Shown one piece after another: positions 25,271 through 34,627 of a DNA stretch of 64,000 nucleotides. Position numbers and translations under genes: made by a program. The notes beneath the pieces were generated by a model, which had not been told where the DNA came from, did no database searches, and worked only from the letters and a program-made list of their open reading frames with translations. This DNA comes from Nocardia testacea NBRC 100365 (GTDB taxonomy: Bacteria; Actinomycetota; Actinomycetes; Mycobacteriales; Mycobacteriaceae). Where the stretch lies: positions 32,431-96,430 of the forward strand of contig NZ_BAGJ01000001.1 of NCBI RefSeq assembly GCF_000308775.1, in the 5' to 3' direction. Within the stretch, counting starts at the first letter, position 1; each line of letters opens with the position of its first letter.

Positions 25271-26740
25271 GTGGGTGACACCCAAGGATTTCTGAAGCAC
25301 ACGTCCCGGGAGCTACCCGCCCGCCGTCCGGTGCCGCTGCGCCTGATGGACTGGAAAGAGGTCTACCAGGAGGGTTTTCCGCACGAGACCCTGCAGCGGC
25401 AGGCCAGCCGCTGTATGGACTGCGGTATTCCGTTCTGTCACAACGGCTGCCCGCTGGGGAACCTGATTCCGGAATGGAACGACCTGGTCTACAAGGACCG
25501 CTGGCGCGAGGGTATCGACCGGCTGCACGCGACCAACAACTTCCCGGAGTTCACCGGTCGGCTGTGCCCGGCGCCGTGTGAGGCGTCCTGCGTGCTCGGG
25601 ATCAACCAGGACCCGGTGACCATCAAGCAGGTCGAGGTCGAGATCATCGAGAACGCCTTCGACGAGGGCTGGGTCGCGCCGGTCTACCCGACCCGGCTCA
25701 CCGGCAAGAAGGTCGCCATCGTGGGGTCCGGCCCCGCGGGGCTGGCCGCCGCACAGCAGCTGACCCGGGCCGGCCACACCGTGACCGTGTTCGAGCGGGC
25801 CGACCGCATCGGCGGTCTGATGCGGTACGGCATCCCGGAATTCAAGATGGAGAAGCGTTTCATCGACCGCCGCCTGGCCCAGATGGAGGCCGAGGGCACC
25901 ATCTTCAAGCCCGGCGTCAATGTCGGTGTCGATATCACCGCCGATGAGCTGCGCGAGCAGTTCGACGCGGTAGTGCTCGCCGGTGGCGCCACCCAGGCGC
26001 GCGATCTGCCCATCCCCGGTCGCGAACTCGACGGCATCCACCAGGCCATGGAATTCCTGCCGTGGGCCAACCGGGTCCAGCACGGTGATCCGGTGACCGA
26101 CGACAAGGGTCTGCCGCCGATCCACGCGCACGGTAAGAAGGTCGTCATCATCGGCGGCGGTGACACCGGCGCCGACTGCCTGGGCACCTCGCACCGCCAG
26201 GGCGCGGCCAGCGTGCACCAGTTCGAGATCATGCCGCGGCCGCCGGAGGAGCGGGCCGGCTCCACTCCCTGGCCGACCTACCCGCTCATGTACCGGGTGT
26301 CCTCGGCGCACGAAGAGGGCGGCGAGCGGGTGTTCTCGGTGAACACCGAACGTTTCGTCGGGGCGGACGGCAAGGTCACCGGGCTGGACGCGCACGAGGT
26401 CAAGATGGTCAACGGCCGGTTCGAGAAGGTCGAGGGCACCGATTTCACCCTCGAGGCGGATCTGGTGCTGCTGGCCATGGGCTTCGTCGGCCCCGACAAG
26501 CCGGGCCTGCTCACCGATCTCGGTGTCGGCTACGACCAGCGTGGGAATGTCCAGCGGGACAAGAACTGGGCCACCAACATCCCCGGCGTGTTCGTCGCCG
26601 GTGATATGGGGCGCGGTCAGTCCCTGATTGTCTGGGCGATCGCCGAGGGCCGGGCCGCCGCCTCGTCGGTGGACCGGTACCTCGAGGGCGAGACGGCGCT
26701 GCCCGCGCCGATCCCGCCGACCGCTGTCGCCCAGCGCTGA
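25271..26740 (+). CDS. gltD: Glutamate synthase [NADPH] small subunit
   Basis: The beta subunit of GOGAT, which passes electrons from NADPH to the large subunit through FAD and 4Fe-4S clusters. The Cys-rich N-terminal region has CMDCGIPFCHNGCPLGN and CPAPCEASCVLG. The FAD-binding motif is VAIVGSGPAGLAAAQ, the NADPH-binding motif is VVIIGGGDTGADC, and the C-terminal FAD contact is GVFVAGDMGRGQSL. The GTG at 25271 (MGDTQGFLKHTSRELP) is chosen because mycobacterial GltD starts at the same point; an in-frame GTG at 25250 would add seven residues from the duplicated junction. The length is then 489 residues. Confidence 0.97.
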   Translation: MGDTQGFLKHTSRELPARRPVPLRLMDWKEVYQEGFPHETLQRQASRCMDCGIPFCHNGCPLGNLIPEWNDLVYKDRWREGIDRLHATNNFPEFTGRLCPAPCEASCVLGINQDPVTIKQVEVEIIENAFDEGWVAPVYPTRLTGKKVAIVGSGPAGLAAAQQLTRAGHTVTVFERADRIGGLMRYGIPEFKMEKRFIDRRLAQMEAEGTIFKPGVNVGVDITADELREQFDAVVLAGGATQARDLPIPGRELDGIHQAMEFLPWANRVQHGDPVTDDKGLPPIHAHGKKVVIIGGGDTGADCLGTSHRQGAASVHQFEIMPRPPEERAGSTPWPTYPLMYRVSSAHEEGGERVFSVNTERFVGADGKVTGLDAHEVKMVNGRFEKVEGTDFTLEADLVLLAMGFVGPDKPGLLTDLGVGYDQRGNVQRDKNWATNIPGVFVAGDMGRGQSLIVWAIAEGRAAASSVDRYLEGETALPAPIPPTAVAQR

Positions 26741-27123
26741 CCGCGGGACGGCGGTCCGCTACCGCCGAACCGGAGACGCTCCGGCACAAATGAATACGCT
26801 ACGGCGCGGTGTTCCCGGTTTCTCGGGGGCACCGCGCCGACATATTTCGGGCGGGGGCGGAATTCGCACGCTGCATTTCCGGTGATACCCGGCAACCGGC
26901 CGTATCCGGTGCTCGGCGTGGGAGTTGGGCTGGCGATACCAAGATCGTCGCTCTATTGTTATCTCCGGTGTGTCTCGGTACGAGATCGTGATCCGATCGT
27001 GTAGTTGTGACGCGTGGTTGTTGTTCACCTGTTACACACATCGGTGTCATCGGCCGAGTTCAGCATCTTGGCGATGGCTTAACGGGAGCGTCCCGATCAG
27101 GGGCCAGGGTTGACTGGAGCAGA
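26741..27123. other. Intergenic region between gltD and the cutinase gene
   Basis: About 380 bp. It holds one good hairpin (26802-26839) and an AT-richer stretch (about 26940-27070) that probably carries the cutinase promoter. No protein or RNA gene is visible. Confidence 0.5.
26802..26839 (+). terminator. Hairpin after gltD, possible terminator
   Basis: CGGCGCGGTG (26802-26811) pairs with CACCGCGCCG (26830-26839), with further CCC/GGG pairing inside the loop. It lies 60 bp after gltD. No T-tract follows, so termination may be weak or factor-assisted. Confidence 0.5.
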
Positions 27124-28023
27124 ATGCAGTTCAAAAGGGTTGCCGCGGCGTTGGGTGCCTGTGCGGCGGTTGCGTCGGGAATGGTTTTCGGGGGATCGGT
27201 TGCCTCGGCGGACCCCGGATGCCCGAGTCTCTATGTGGTGGCGATTCCCGGAACCTGGGAAACCGGCCACGACAAGCGCCCCACTCCGGGCATGCTCGCC
27301 CGGGTGACCAACGGTCTACCGTCCTCGGCGAAGGTCGACTATGTCACCTACGCGGCGACCGCTTTCCCGTGGGAAGGCGATATCTATGCCGATTCGAAGA
27401 ACGAGGCCGTGTCCAATGCGCGCGGCATGATCACCGATATGGTCCAGCGCTGCGGCGCCACCAAGATCGCGCTGGTGGGTTACAGCCAGGGCGCCGACGC
27501 CGCCGGTGATCTCGCCGCCGAGATCGGTACCGGGCTCGGTGCGATCCGGCCGGAAAGCATCGCGGGCGTCGGGCTGATCTCCGATCCGCGGCGGGCGCCC
27601 GGTGATATCCAGGTCGGCCCGCCCGCGCCGGGCGCCGGTGCCGGCGGCCCCCGGGTCGGTGGATTCGGCTGGGTCAGCGACCGTACCCGCACGGTGTGCA
27701 TCCCCGACGATCTCTACTGCGCCACCGCCTCCGACGATTTCGTCACCCGGTTCGCCGGTTTCCTCGCGCAGAGCTCCGACGCGAACCCGGCCAATATCTG
27801 GCGTTACCAGCTGGAAGTCGGCGCCATCGTGAGTGACCTGATCTCCAAGGGCGGGCTGCCCACGCTGCAGGCCCAGCTGACCCGCGGCGCCAACGAACAG
27901 CGGGTGAAGGATCTCGACACCTTCTACCGGTCCGAGTCGCATGTCGCCTACGGCAGCTACAAGGTCGGCGGCGGCCAGACCGCGCTGTCGTGGATGCACA
28001 ACTGGATCGCCGGAATGGCCTGA
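27124..28023 (+). CDS. Secreted cutinase-family serine hydrolase
   Basis: A secreted esterase or lipase of the cutinase (CFP21/Culp) family. Residues 1-29 form a signal peptide (MQFKRVAAALGACAAVASGM) with likely cleavage at ASA/DPG. The mature enzyme begins with DPGCPSLYVVAIPGTWE. The nucleophile is Ser121 in GYSQG. Cys33 and Cys110 are placed for the typical disulfide. CIPDDLYC supplies the acid region and SHVAY supplies the His. The ATG at 27124 is chosen because the signal peptide begins there. At 299 residues it is longer than most cutinases, with an extended C-terminal segment. Its stop abuts the stop of the convergent phosphatase gene. Confidence 0.93.
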   Translation: MQFKRVAAALGACAAVASGMVFGGSVASADPGCPSLYVVAIPGTWETGHDKRPTPGMLARVTNGLPSSAKVDYVTYAATAFPWEGDIYADSKNEAVSNARGMITDMVQRCGATKIALVGYSQGADAAGDLAAEIGTGLGAIRPESIAGVGLISDPRRAPGDIQVGPPAPGAGAGGPRVGGFGWVSDRTRTVCIPDDLYCATASDDFVTRFAGFLAQSSDANPANIWRYQLEVGAIVSDLISKGGLPTLQAQLTRGANEQRVKDLDTFYRSESHVAYGSYKVGGGQTALSWMHNWIAGMA

Positions 28024-28653
28024 TCAGCCGGAGATATTCCGGGGTAGCAATTCCCAGACGTGTCCGTTCTCGTTCACGGTCGCCGCGGTGCGGCGACCGG
28101 TCCGGGAGAACAGGATCCGGGTGATCGAGCAATAGTCGATCGGAAAGGTCAGCGGCCGGGCCAGACCGAGAATGTCCTGCAGGGTGACGTTGATGACGCC
28201 GCCGTGCGCGAACACCACCACGGTGTCGGCGGCGGGAGTGGTGGAGGCGATCTCGGTGATCGCGTCGTGCACCCGGTGCCGGAAGGCATCGGCATCGATC
28301 TGCAGCGGTAGGTGCCCGGCCTTGATTCTGTCGTAGGTGTCCCGGAACTCCACCTTCGCGTCCTCGATCGGGATATAGGACGGCAGGTCGCGATCGTATT
28401 CGGCCAGATCATCCATGATGTCCACGGCCAGGCCCAGCTTCGCGGCGGTGGGCGCCGCGGTTTCGCGGGCGCGGCGTTGCGGGCTGCTGATCACCCGGAC
28501 GATGCGGTGGTGTTCCAGGGCGGCCGGTACCCGTTCGGCCTGATCCACGCCGATGGGCGCCAGACCGGGGTCGGCCGCCTGCCCGGCATTCTCGACCCGG
28601 AGCGGCTGGCCATGGCGAACGAGTATCAACTGCACGGGTCCACTCTGCCGCAT
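28024..28653 (-). CDS. Histidine phosphatase (phosphoglycerate mutase-like) family protein
   Basis: A 209-residue enzyme of the histidine phosphatase superfamily. The catalytic RHGQP motif (LILVRHGQPL) is near the N-terminus, SSPQRRARETA carries the second Arg, and the second catalytic His is in VVFAHGGVINV. The start is ATG at 28653 (MRQSGPVQLILV); a GTG at 28635 (MQLILVRHG) is also possible. Open frame extends far upstream but overlaps the divergent low-complexity region and has no homology. The substrate is unknown. Confidence 0.88.
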   Translation of the reverse strand: MRQSGPVQLILVRHGQPLRVENAGQAADPGLAPIGVDQAERVPAALEHHRIVRVISSPQRRARETAAPTAAKLGLAVDIMDDLAEYDRDLPSYIPIEDAKVEFRDTYDRIKAGHLPLQIDADAFRHRVHDAITEIASTTPAADTVVVFAHGGVINVTLQDILGLARPLTFPIDYCSITRILFSRTGRRTAATVNENGHVWELLPRNISG

Positions 28654-28779
28654 CGGGCGCGCGGATCGGCAGCGAGGTGGCGGCTCGGCGGCCGATCGAG
28701 AACAGGCGGCGCCGAGGGGTCGAAGGTCGGTGGCGCGAAGGTCGGTGGCGGCGGACCGCCGCGCGTTTCCGTAACGCAG

Positions 28780-28819
28780 CAGGGCCCGGTTCGCCGACAT
28801 CGCGGCGAACCGGGCCCTG
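28780..28819 (-). terminator. Strong hairpin downstream of the GGYPQQ-repeat membrane gene
   Basis: A perfect 17-bp stem (28780-28796 with 28803-28819) closes an ACATCG loop, 12 bp beyond the stop of the minus-strand gene. It is highly stable but lacks a T-tract. Confidence 0.65.
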
Positions 28820-28831
28820 GGTGCGAGTGGG

Positions 28832-29296
28832 TTACTGCCCGGTGGGCGGGTAAGGCGGCTGGCCGCCCTGCGGGGGATTGGGGTAGTTCGGGTCGGAGGG
28901 GTAGCCGCCCTGCTGCGGATAGCCGCCCTGCTGGGGGTAACCGCCCTGCTGGGGATAGCCACCTTGCTGGGGATAGCCGCCCTGCTGGGGGTAACCGCCC
29001 TGCTGGGGGTAACCGCCGTGCTGCGGATAGCCACCCTGGGGAGGCTGGCCCGGCTGGGGGAACTGGCCCGAGGAGTTGTTGTCGCTCTTCTTCTTCCGGG
29101 CCAGCAGGATGACGGCGACGATGATCACCACCACGACCACACAGCAGATCAGGCCGAACAGACCGAAGCCGCCACCGCCCTTGCCCTTGCTCCGCTTGCG
29201 GGCGGTGAACTCGACAGCCGACGCCAGCGTATCGGTGTTGGCCCACGCCGAATAGTCCACCTGGCCGGCGTGGGTGAGCAGATCCACGTAACTCAA
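28832..29296 (-). CDS. Single-pass membrane protein with GGYPQQ-repeat tail
   Basis: A 154-residue protein. Residues 1-30 are a hydrophilic N-terminus ([22 protein letters not shown]), followed by a Gly/Lys linker and one membrane helix ([19 protein letters not shown], about residues 48-66). A basic stop-transfer KKK and a tail of about eight GGYPQQ units complete it. The annotated start is a TTG with a G-rich stretch upstream; a GTG three codons later is an alternative. Tails of this composition can be flexible or self-associating. No function is recognised. It stands alone between divergent and convergent neighbours. Confidence 0.8.
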   Translation of the reverse strand: MSYVDLLTHAGQVDYSAWANTDTLASAVEFTARKRSKGKGGGGFGLFGLICCVVVVVIIVAVILLARKKKSDNNSSGQFPQPGQPPQGGYPQHGGYPQQGGYPQQGGYPQQGGYPQQGGYPQQGGYPQQGGYPSDPNYPNPPQGGQPPYPPTGQ

Positions 29297-29412
29297 ATCG
29301 AACCCCGTTCCGAAGGAAGGCCCCTCCTCCCGGGGCCGAAGTCACTACACCGTACTTCCCCGAGCGGCGGGCCGGAAACCTTCCCTACGATCCGTACTGG
29401 GGAGATGCCTGA

Positions 29413-32400
29413 TCAGCGGGGCCGCACCAAAGGGAACGTCTGGGTCTCCCGGAGCGCGCGCCCGGTCAGCAGCATGATCACCCGGTCCACGCCGAGGCCG
29501 AGACCGCCGGTCGGCGGCATGGCGTGCTCGAGTGCGCACAGGAATTCCTCGTCGAGTTCCATGGCCGCCTGCCCGCCGTCGGCCGCGAGCCGGGACTGGG
29601 CGGCCAGCCGTCGCCGCTGTTCCACCGGATCGGTGAGTTCGCTGCACCCCGACCCGAGTTCGATACCGCACGCCACCAGATCCCAGCGTTCGGCCAGGGC
29701 GGGGTCGCGGCGGGCCGGGCGGGCCAGCGGCGACACCGAGCTCGGGAAATCGGTGTAGAAGGTGGGTTCCCGAGTGGTCTCCACCACCAGCCGCTCGTAG
29801 AGCGCGTAGACCGTGCGGCCCTCGTCCCAGCCGGGCTGAGCGACGATATCGGCCTTATCGCACAGTTCCCGCAGGTCCGGTAGTGCGGTCCGGGGAGAGA
29901 TATCGACACCGAGCTCCGTCGACAGCGCCTCGTATACCGACCGCACCCGCCATTCACCGGAGATGTCCACGGCATGCAGTGAACCGTCCGGGGTCGGCCG
30001 CATGGCGATCATCGAATCATTGGCGGCCAGCGCGGCCTGCTGCACCAACTGCCGGCACAGCGTCATCATGCGCCGATGATCACTATGTGCCTCGTAGGCC
30101 TCCAGCACGGTGTATTCGGGCAGGTGGCGGGTATCGGCGCGGGTGTTGCGGAAACCCGGGCCCAGTTCGAACAGTTTCTCGACCCCGCCGACACACAGTC
30201 GTTTCAGTGCCGGCTCCGGCGCGGCCCGCAGATGCAGATCGGTGTTGTCCGCATCGATACGGGTGCGCAGACTCCGGGCGGCCGCACCGCCGGGGCTGTG
30301 CTGCAGCACCGGTGTGGTGACCTCCAGGAACCCACAGTCGTGCAGGGCATCGCGCAGAGTCCGTAGCACCGCACTGCGCCGGGCCAGCAGTTCGCGCGCT
30401 TCCCGGTCGATCATGAGGTCCAGGTAACCGCGCCGCATGCGGACCTCGGGGTCGTTGAGGCCGCGCCATTTGTCCGGGAGTGGGTGCAGGCATTTGCCCA
30501 GCATCCGCCAATCCGCCACCAACAGGGACAGTTCACCGCGCCGGCTGTAGCCCAGCTGACCGCTGACCGACACCAGATCCCCCAGATCGACGAGTTCACC
30601 GAATTCGTCGAGGCGTCGCCGGCCGAGCCGGTCGCGGTCGAGCAGCAGCTGGATATCGCTGGTCCAGTCCCGGACCACCGCGAAGATCACACCGCCGTAG
30701 TCGCGGCGGCGCAGCAGACGCCCCGAGACGCGCACAGTCGTCCCGCGCGGGGTCCGGCGGGCGGCGGCCACCGTGTGGGTCGGCGGGAACGGCAGGGGAT
30801 AGGGGTCGATATTCGCGGCGGCGAGCCGGTCCAGCTTCTCGATACGCACGCGAACCTGTTCGGGGCGGTGCGCCGCGATCTGCTCCGGTTCACCCGCCAC
30901 CGGCCCGGTATTCGCGCCGGCACGTAGAGGTACCCGATGTTCCGGTGCGGCGCGGTGCCGGCCGGTATGCGTGAAGGCCGTGGATCTTCCGCCCGCCCGG
31001 GCCAGCAGACCTTCGGCGTGCGCCGCGGCGACGGCGATACGCGCCAGGTCGCGCGAGGAATCGCACAGGACGTAGCGAGGTTCCCACCGGGGCTGGTACC
31101 GCATACTCGCGCGGTGCAACTGGGCCAGCTGCCACCAGCGCGAGAACGCCAGCGGCAGGGTGCGGGCGCCGCGCAGGAGACCGGCCGCGGTATGCAACGC
31201 GGCCGGCGGCTTCCGGTATGTCACCGGCACGTACTCGCGCGCCGCCGCCTCGAACACCGACCGGAACAGTGTGAAACTCAGCGAGACCTGGTGGATGCCG
31301 TGCTGTTCGGCGCGCAGCGCCAGTTCCGCGATCAGCAGGTCGGTGGTCTCCGTGCTGCTGCCGGGTGCGCGGCGCAGCAATTCCAGTGTGGCACCGGTCT
31401 TTCCCCAGGGGACCAGGGAGAGCATTCCCAGCACCCGGTCGTCGGCGTCGACGGCTTCCACCAGCAGGCAGTCGCCGTCGTGCCGGTCGCCGAGCCGGTC
31501 CAGCGGCAGCGGATACCCGCGTTCGGTCTCACCGCGGCGCCAGTCCTCGGCACGTACCGTGAGCCGGGCGAGTTCAGCGGTGCCGATATCGCGGTGCCGC
31601 CGGATCCGGACTGTCACACCTTCTTTGCGGAGCCGGGTGACCGACTGCCGTACCGGCGCGAGTTCCGGCGCGGCCAGCGAGAAGCTGCGGGTGTCGAGGA
31701 CGGCCTCCGCGCCGGAGGTCACCGCGGTGAGCCCGGCGCGCTGGTAGACCGATACGGCGGATTCGCTCGCTCCGATCACCGCGACCGGCCAGCCGAAGAC
31801 ACGGGCGTGGCGTTGCCAGGTCTCGATCGCCTGCGGCCAGGAGTCGCGCGCCCCGATGGGATCGCCGAGGGCAAGGCAGATGCCGTACTCCACCCGATAG
31901 CCTATGGCCGCCCTGCCGTTCGGGGTGAAGATCAGGGACCGGTCCCGGCGGGTCGCGAAATAGTCGATCGAACCGGCGGAATCCGCTCCCGCCAGCAGTT
32001 CGCGCAGCGCCGATTCGTCGGCGGCGGTGAGTGCGTATTCGGTACGCCGGGTGCGGTGCAGGACCACGGCGCTCGCCCCGAACGCCAGCGCGCCGAACAG
32101 CCCGACCAGGAACTGGGCCGGGAAAGACGGTACGCCGGCGGTTTCCGGTGAGCCGGGTATCAGGTGCGCGGTGAGTTCGGTGATGACCCATATGGCGCGT
32201 TGCCCGGTGGTCGGCAGCGATCCGGGCAGCACCTGGACCACACCCCACCCGGCCACGGCCGCGATCGGCAGACCGGCGGCCAGCGTCACCGCGGCCGGGC
32301 GCAACGCGCAATGGCGGACACGGGCGGCGAATTCCGCGCGGCTCAGGACCAGTACGGTCAGTGCGACCAGCTGCAGGAGTGCGGCCACCGCGGCATGCCG

Positions 32401-32748
32401 GTCGTGTGTGCGCACGAGATCGGCCAGGTCGGCCGGGATCCGGCTCGCCAGGTAGAGCGACAGCGCCCACCAGGCGATCCGCTTGCGCCCGGCCAGCCCG
32501 ATCGTCAGCAATCCGGTCAGTCCGGCCCACAGCAGGTTCGTATCGGGTGCGTAGAGGTAATAGCGGTCCAGGTAGTGGCGGGCGCCTGCCAGCGCCCCCG
32601 ACAACGCCGGGGAGAGGCTCCACAGGAGGCAGGCGGCCGTGAATACACCCGGTACCAGCGCGGCGACACGCGGTATCGCCGCGAACCGCCCGGGCGTGCC
32701 GGATGGGCCGGGTGGTGCGGGGTGGTGCGGTTCCTGCGTGGATATCAC
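29413..32748 (-). CDS. lysX: Bifunctional lysyl-phosphatidylglycerol synthase / lysyl-tRNA synthetase LysX
   Basis: This protein makes lysyl-phosphatidylglycerol, which alters membrane charge and gives resistance to cationic peptides. The N-terminal third has about six membrane helices. An MprF-type transferase domain (about residues 240-560) follows, with YRVEYGICLALGDPIG and LLRRAPGSSTETTDLLIAE. An OB-fold domain (about 660-760) and a class II LysRS domain complete the protein, with motif 2 FRNTRADTRHLPEYTVLEAY and motif 3 GGLGLGVDRVIMLLTG. At 1111 residues it is close to mycobacterial LysX. It starts with GTG and ends 8 bp from the left boundary of a short gap. It is probably monocistronic. 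Confidence 0.96.
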   Translation of the reverse strand: MISTQEPHHPAPPGPSGTPGRFAAIPRVAALVPGVFTAACLLWSLSPALSGALAGARHYLDRYYLYAPDTNLLWAGLTGLLTIGLAGRKRIAWWALSLYLASRIPADLADLVRTHDRHAAVAALLQLVALTVLVLSRAEFAARVRHCALRPAAVTLAAGLPIAAVAGWGVVQVLPGSLPTTGQRAIWVITELTAHLIPGSPETAGVPSFPAQFLVGLFGALAFGASAVVLHRTRRTEYALTAADESALRELLAGADSAGSIDYFATRRDRSLIFTPNGRAAIGYRVEYGICLALGDPIGARDSWPQAIETWQRHARVFGWPVAVIGASESAVSVYQRAGLTAVTSGAEAVLDTRSFSLAAPELAPVRQSVTRLRKEGVTVRIRRHRDIGTAELARLTVRAEDWRRGETERGYPLPLDRLGDRHDGDCLLVEAVDADDRVLGMLSLVPWGKTGATLELLRRAPGSSTETTDLLIAELALRAEQHGIHQVSLSFTLFRSVFEAAAREYVPVTYRKPPAALHTAAGLLRGARTLPLAFSRWWQLAQLHRASMRYQPRWEPRYVLCDSSRDLARIAVAAAHAEGLLARAGGRSTAFTHTGRHRAAPEHRVPLRAGANTGPVAGEPEQIAAHRPEQVRVRIEKLDRLAAANIDPYPLPFPPTHTVAAARRTPRGTTVRVSGRLLRRRDYGGVIFAVVRDWTSDIQLLLDRDRLGRRRLDEFGELVDLGDLVSVSGQLGYSRRGELSLLVADWRMLGKCLHPLPDKWRGLNDPEVRMRRGYLDLMIDREARELLARRSAVLRTLRDALHDCGFLEVTTPVLQHSPGGAAARSLRTRIDADNTDLHLRAAPEPALKRLCVGGVEKLFELGPGFRNTRADTRHLPEYTVLEAYEAHSDHRRMMTLCRQLVQQAALAANDSMIAMRPTPDGSLHAVDISGEWRVRSVYEALSTELGVDISPRTALPDLRELCDKADIVAQPGWDEGRTVYALYERLVVETTREPTFYTDFPSSVSPLARPARRDPALAERWDLVACGIELGSGCSELTDPVEQRRRLAAQSRLAADGGQAAMELDEEFLCALEHAMPPTGGLGLGVDRVIMLLTGRALRETQTFPLVRPR

Positions 32749-33005
32749 GGCTCCAGTCTGCCGCCAGCAATCACCGAATCATGGCTGTGGCCCGGCGTGT
32801 TAGTGGTATATCGCGCCGGAAACGCATGTATTTCCCTGTGCGCGGGCACGGTTGGCCGATATGGGAAAGCGGGTCCCGGGCGTGGCGCGCGCAGCGGCCG
32901 TGAAATGCCGGAAATGTCTTGTTGTTACGGATCCGGGTCGATCCGCCCACCGAGTGCGCGGGGCCGGTCGGATAGCGCCGTGACCGGGGGAGTAAGCATG
33001 AACCC

Positions 33006-33227
33006 ATGTCGGATCCCATCGATGTGCCGATCGACGACGGCGCCATACGGCTCGGGCAGTTCCTGAAACTCGCCAATCTGATCGAATCCGGGTCGGAGGC
33101 CAAAACCGTTATCGCGGCCGGTCTGGTGCGCGTGAACGACGAGGTCGAATTGCGCCGTGGACGGCAGCTGCAGGTCGGTGATGTGGTCGCCATCGCCGGC
33201 CACTCCGCCAGGGTGAGCGGCGGCTGA
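33006..33227 (+). CDS. S4-domain RNA-binding protein (YbcJ-like)
   Basis: A 73-residue protein that is essentially one S4 domain: IRLGQFLKLANLIESGSEAKTVIAAGLVRVNDEVELRRGRQLQVGDVV. Such small S4 proteins bind RNA and are related to YbcJ and YaaA-type families. The ATG and full length match the family. It is transcribed divergently from lysX and converges on rraA. Confidence 0.9.
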   Translation: MSDPIDVPIDDGAIRLGQFLKLANLIESGSEAKTVIAAGLVRVNDEVELRRGRQLQVGDVVAIAGHSARVSGG

Positions 33228-33252
33228 TCTCGTCTGTGCCCGGCCGCGCCGA

Positions 33253-33741
33253 TCAGGACTCGGCGCGGACCACGATGCCGTCGTGGTCGCTGTAGAGCAT
33301 CTCGCCGGGGACGAAGGTCACGCCACCGAACTCCACCGGGACGTTCTTCTCGCCGCTCCCGGTCTGAGTGCTCTTGCGCGGGTTGGTGCCCAGCGCCTTC
33401 ACACCGATACCCAGGGTTCGCAGAATCGCCGAGTCGCGGACCGCGCCGTTCACCACGACCCCGGCCCAGCCGTTGTCTACCCCGCGGCCGGCGATGACAT
33501 CGCCCACCAGAGCGGTGTGCACGCTCGCGCCGCCGTCGACGACCAGGACCTGCCCGGCACCGGGCTCCCCGAGCGTCTGCTTGACCAGCAGATTGTCCTG
33601 GAAGCAGCGGATCGTGGTGATCCGGCCGGAGAAGACCTGGTGGCCGCCGAACTGGATGAACTGGGTGTCACAACTGCGGATATCGGGCCCGATCTCGTCG
33701 GCGAGATCCGCGGTGGCCACCTGCTGCTCTGATTCGGTCAC
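33253..33741 (-). CDS. rraA: RraA-family protein (ribonuclease regulator / HMG-aldolase fold)
   Basis: A 162-residue RraA-type protein. The fold is recognised by [47 protein letters not shown] and [31 protein letters not shown]. The GAVRD and D-x-G motifs are those of the divalent-metal aldolase site. Members act either as RNase E regulators or as 4-hydroxy-4-methyl-2-oxoglutarate aldolases; sequence alone does not decide. The start is GTG. Confidence 0.9.
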   Translation of the reverse strand: MTESEQQVATADLADEIGPDIRSCDTQFIQFGGHQVFSGRITTIRCFQDNLLVKQTLGEPGAGQVLVVDGGASVHTALVGDVIAGRGVDNGWAGVVVNGAVRDSAILRTLGIGVKALGTNPRKSTQTGSGEKNVPVEFGGVTFVPGEMLYSDHDGIVVRAES

Positions 33742-33778
33742 GTTTCCGATTGTGCCGGGTGTGTTCCGGCGACGCCCA

Positions 33779-34183
33779 TCAACCCCCTGGGCCGGGCTCC
33801 ATCATTCCGGTGCCGTGGCGCTGATGGCGATAGCGCAGGTTGTATATCTCACGGTCGCAGTCCTTGCATTTCTCGTGGTCGACCAGATCCGGGTCCAAAC
33901 CGTGCTGGACCAGGCGGTACCGGCGCCACACATAGGTCAGCGCGATCGTGAAGATGATCAACGGAACGATCATCATGACGATCAGGCCGAGCTTGAGGGT
34001 CATGGGGCCCGGGAACAGCAGGATCAGCGCGAAGAAGGGGATGATCGGCCCGATGAAGCGGATCAGGTAGCGCTGCATGGCTCCGTGGCCGACGAGGTCC
34101 TGGACCACCCACTCGTGCATTTCCGCGGGCAGCTCGCGGCCCAGATCGTAGGCGATCCGTTGCTTGAGGGTCGGCGTTTCCAT
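33779..34183 (-). CDS. DUF5313-type small membrane protein (copy 1)
   Basis: A 134-residue protein with two adjacent membrane helices ([42 protein letters not shown]). The soluble N-terminus is [37 protein letters not shown]. The tail has a Cys pair ([18 protein letters not shown]) that could bind a metal. A paralogue follows directly upstream. The function is unknown. Confidence 0.78.
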   Translation of the reverse strand: METPTLKQRIAYDLGRELPAEMHEWVVQDLVGHGAMQRYLIRFIGPIIPFFALILLFPGPMTLKLGLIVMMIVPLIIFTIALTYVWRRYRLVQHGLDPDLVDHEKCKDCDREIYNLRYRHQRHGTGMMEPGPGG

Positions 34184-34240
34184 AGCTCCAGGCTATGCCG
34201 GTGTGATATCGCTCACCAGGGGTATTTCCCGGCGTTGTGC

Positions 34241-34618
34241 TCAGCCGCGGCCGTGCCGACGCTCATAGGCGGCGCGCTCGCGTTCGGCCCGGCGGCGGAC
34301 GTCGGCGTCGGCCAGCGCCGGGTCCAGGCCGTGCTTGACCAGCCGATTGCGCCGGAAGACGTAGGTCAGCGCCACGGTGAAGTAGATCAGCGGCAGCAGG
34401 AGCAGCGCCATCATGGACGCTCCTATCCACAGCGGGCCGGGGACCAGCAGGAACAGCAGCAGCACCAGTACGAGGGGTACCAGCATCCGCACCAGGTAGC
34501 GGCGGGTGGCGCCCGGGCCGGTGAGATCGTTCAGCACCCAGTCGGAGTACTCGGCGGGCAACGCGCGGCCACAGATGTACCCGATCCGCTGGAACAGATT
34601 CGGGGCACCGGCAGCCAT
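34241..34618 (-). CDS. DUF5313-type small membrane protein (copy 2)
   Basis: A 125-residue paralogue of the preceding protein. It shares the N-terminal R-I-G-Y-x-x-G-R-x-LPAE-x-x-x-WV-x-x-DL pattern, the GATRRYLVR step, two membrane helices around LVPGPLWIG, and the FRRNRLVKHGLDPALAD exit. It lacks the Cys pair seen in copy 1. It starts 9 bp after the copD stop, so it may be read through from the copper genes. Confidence 0.78.
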   Translation of the reverse strand: MAAGAPNLFQRIGYICGRALPAEYSDWVLNDLTGPGATRRYLVRMLVPLVLVLLLFLLVPGPLWIGASMMALLLLPLIYFTVALTYVFRRNRLVKHGLDPALADADVRRRAERERAAYERRHGRG

Positions 34619-34627
34619 GGACCCAGG

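Noticed and set aside
27007..27123. An upstream start for the cutinase
   Set aside because: It would place 39 residues before a clear signal peptide; the ATG at 27124 gives a normal secreted protein.
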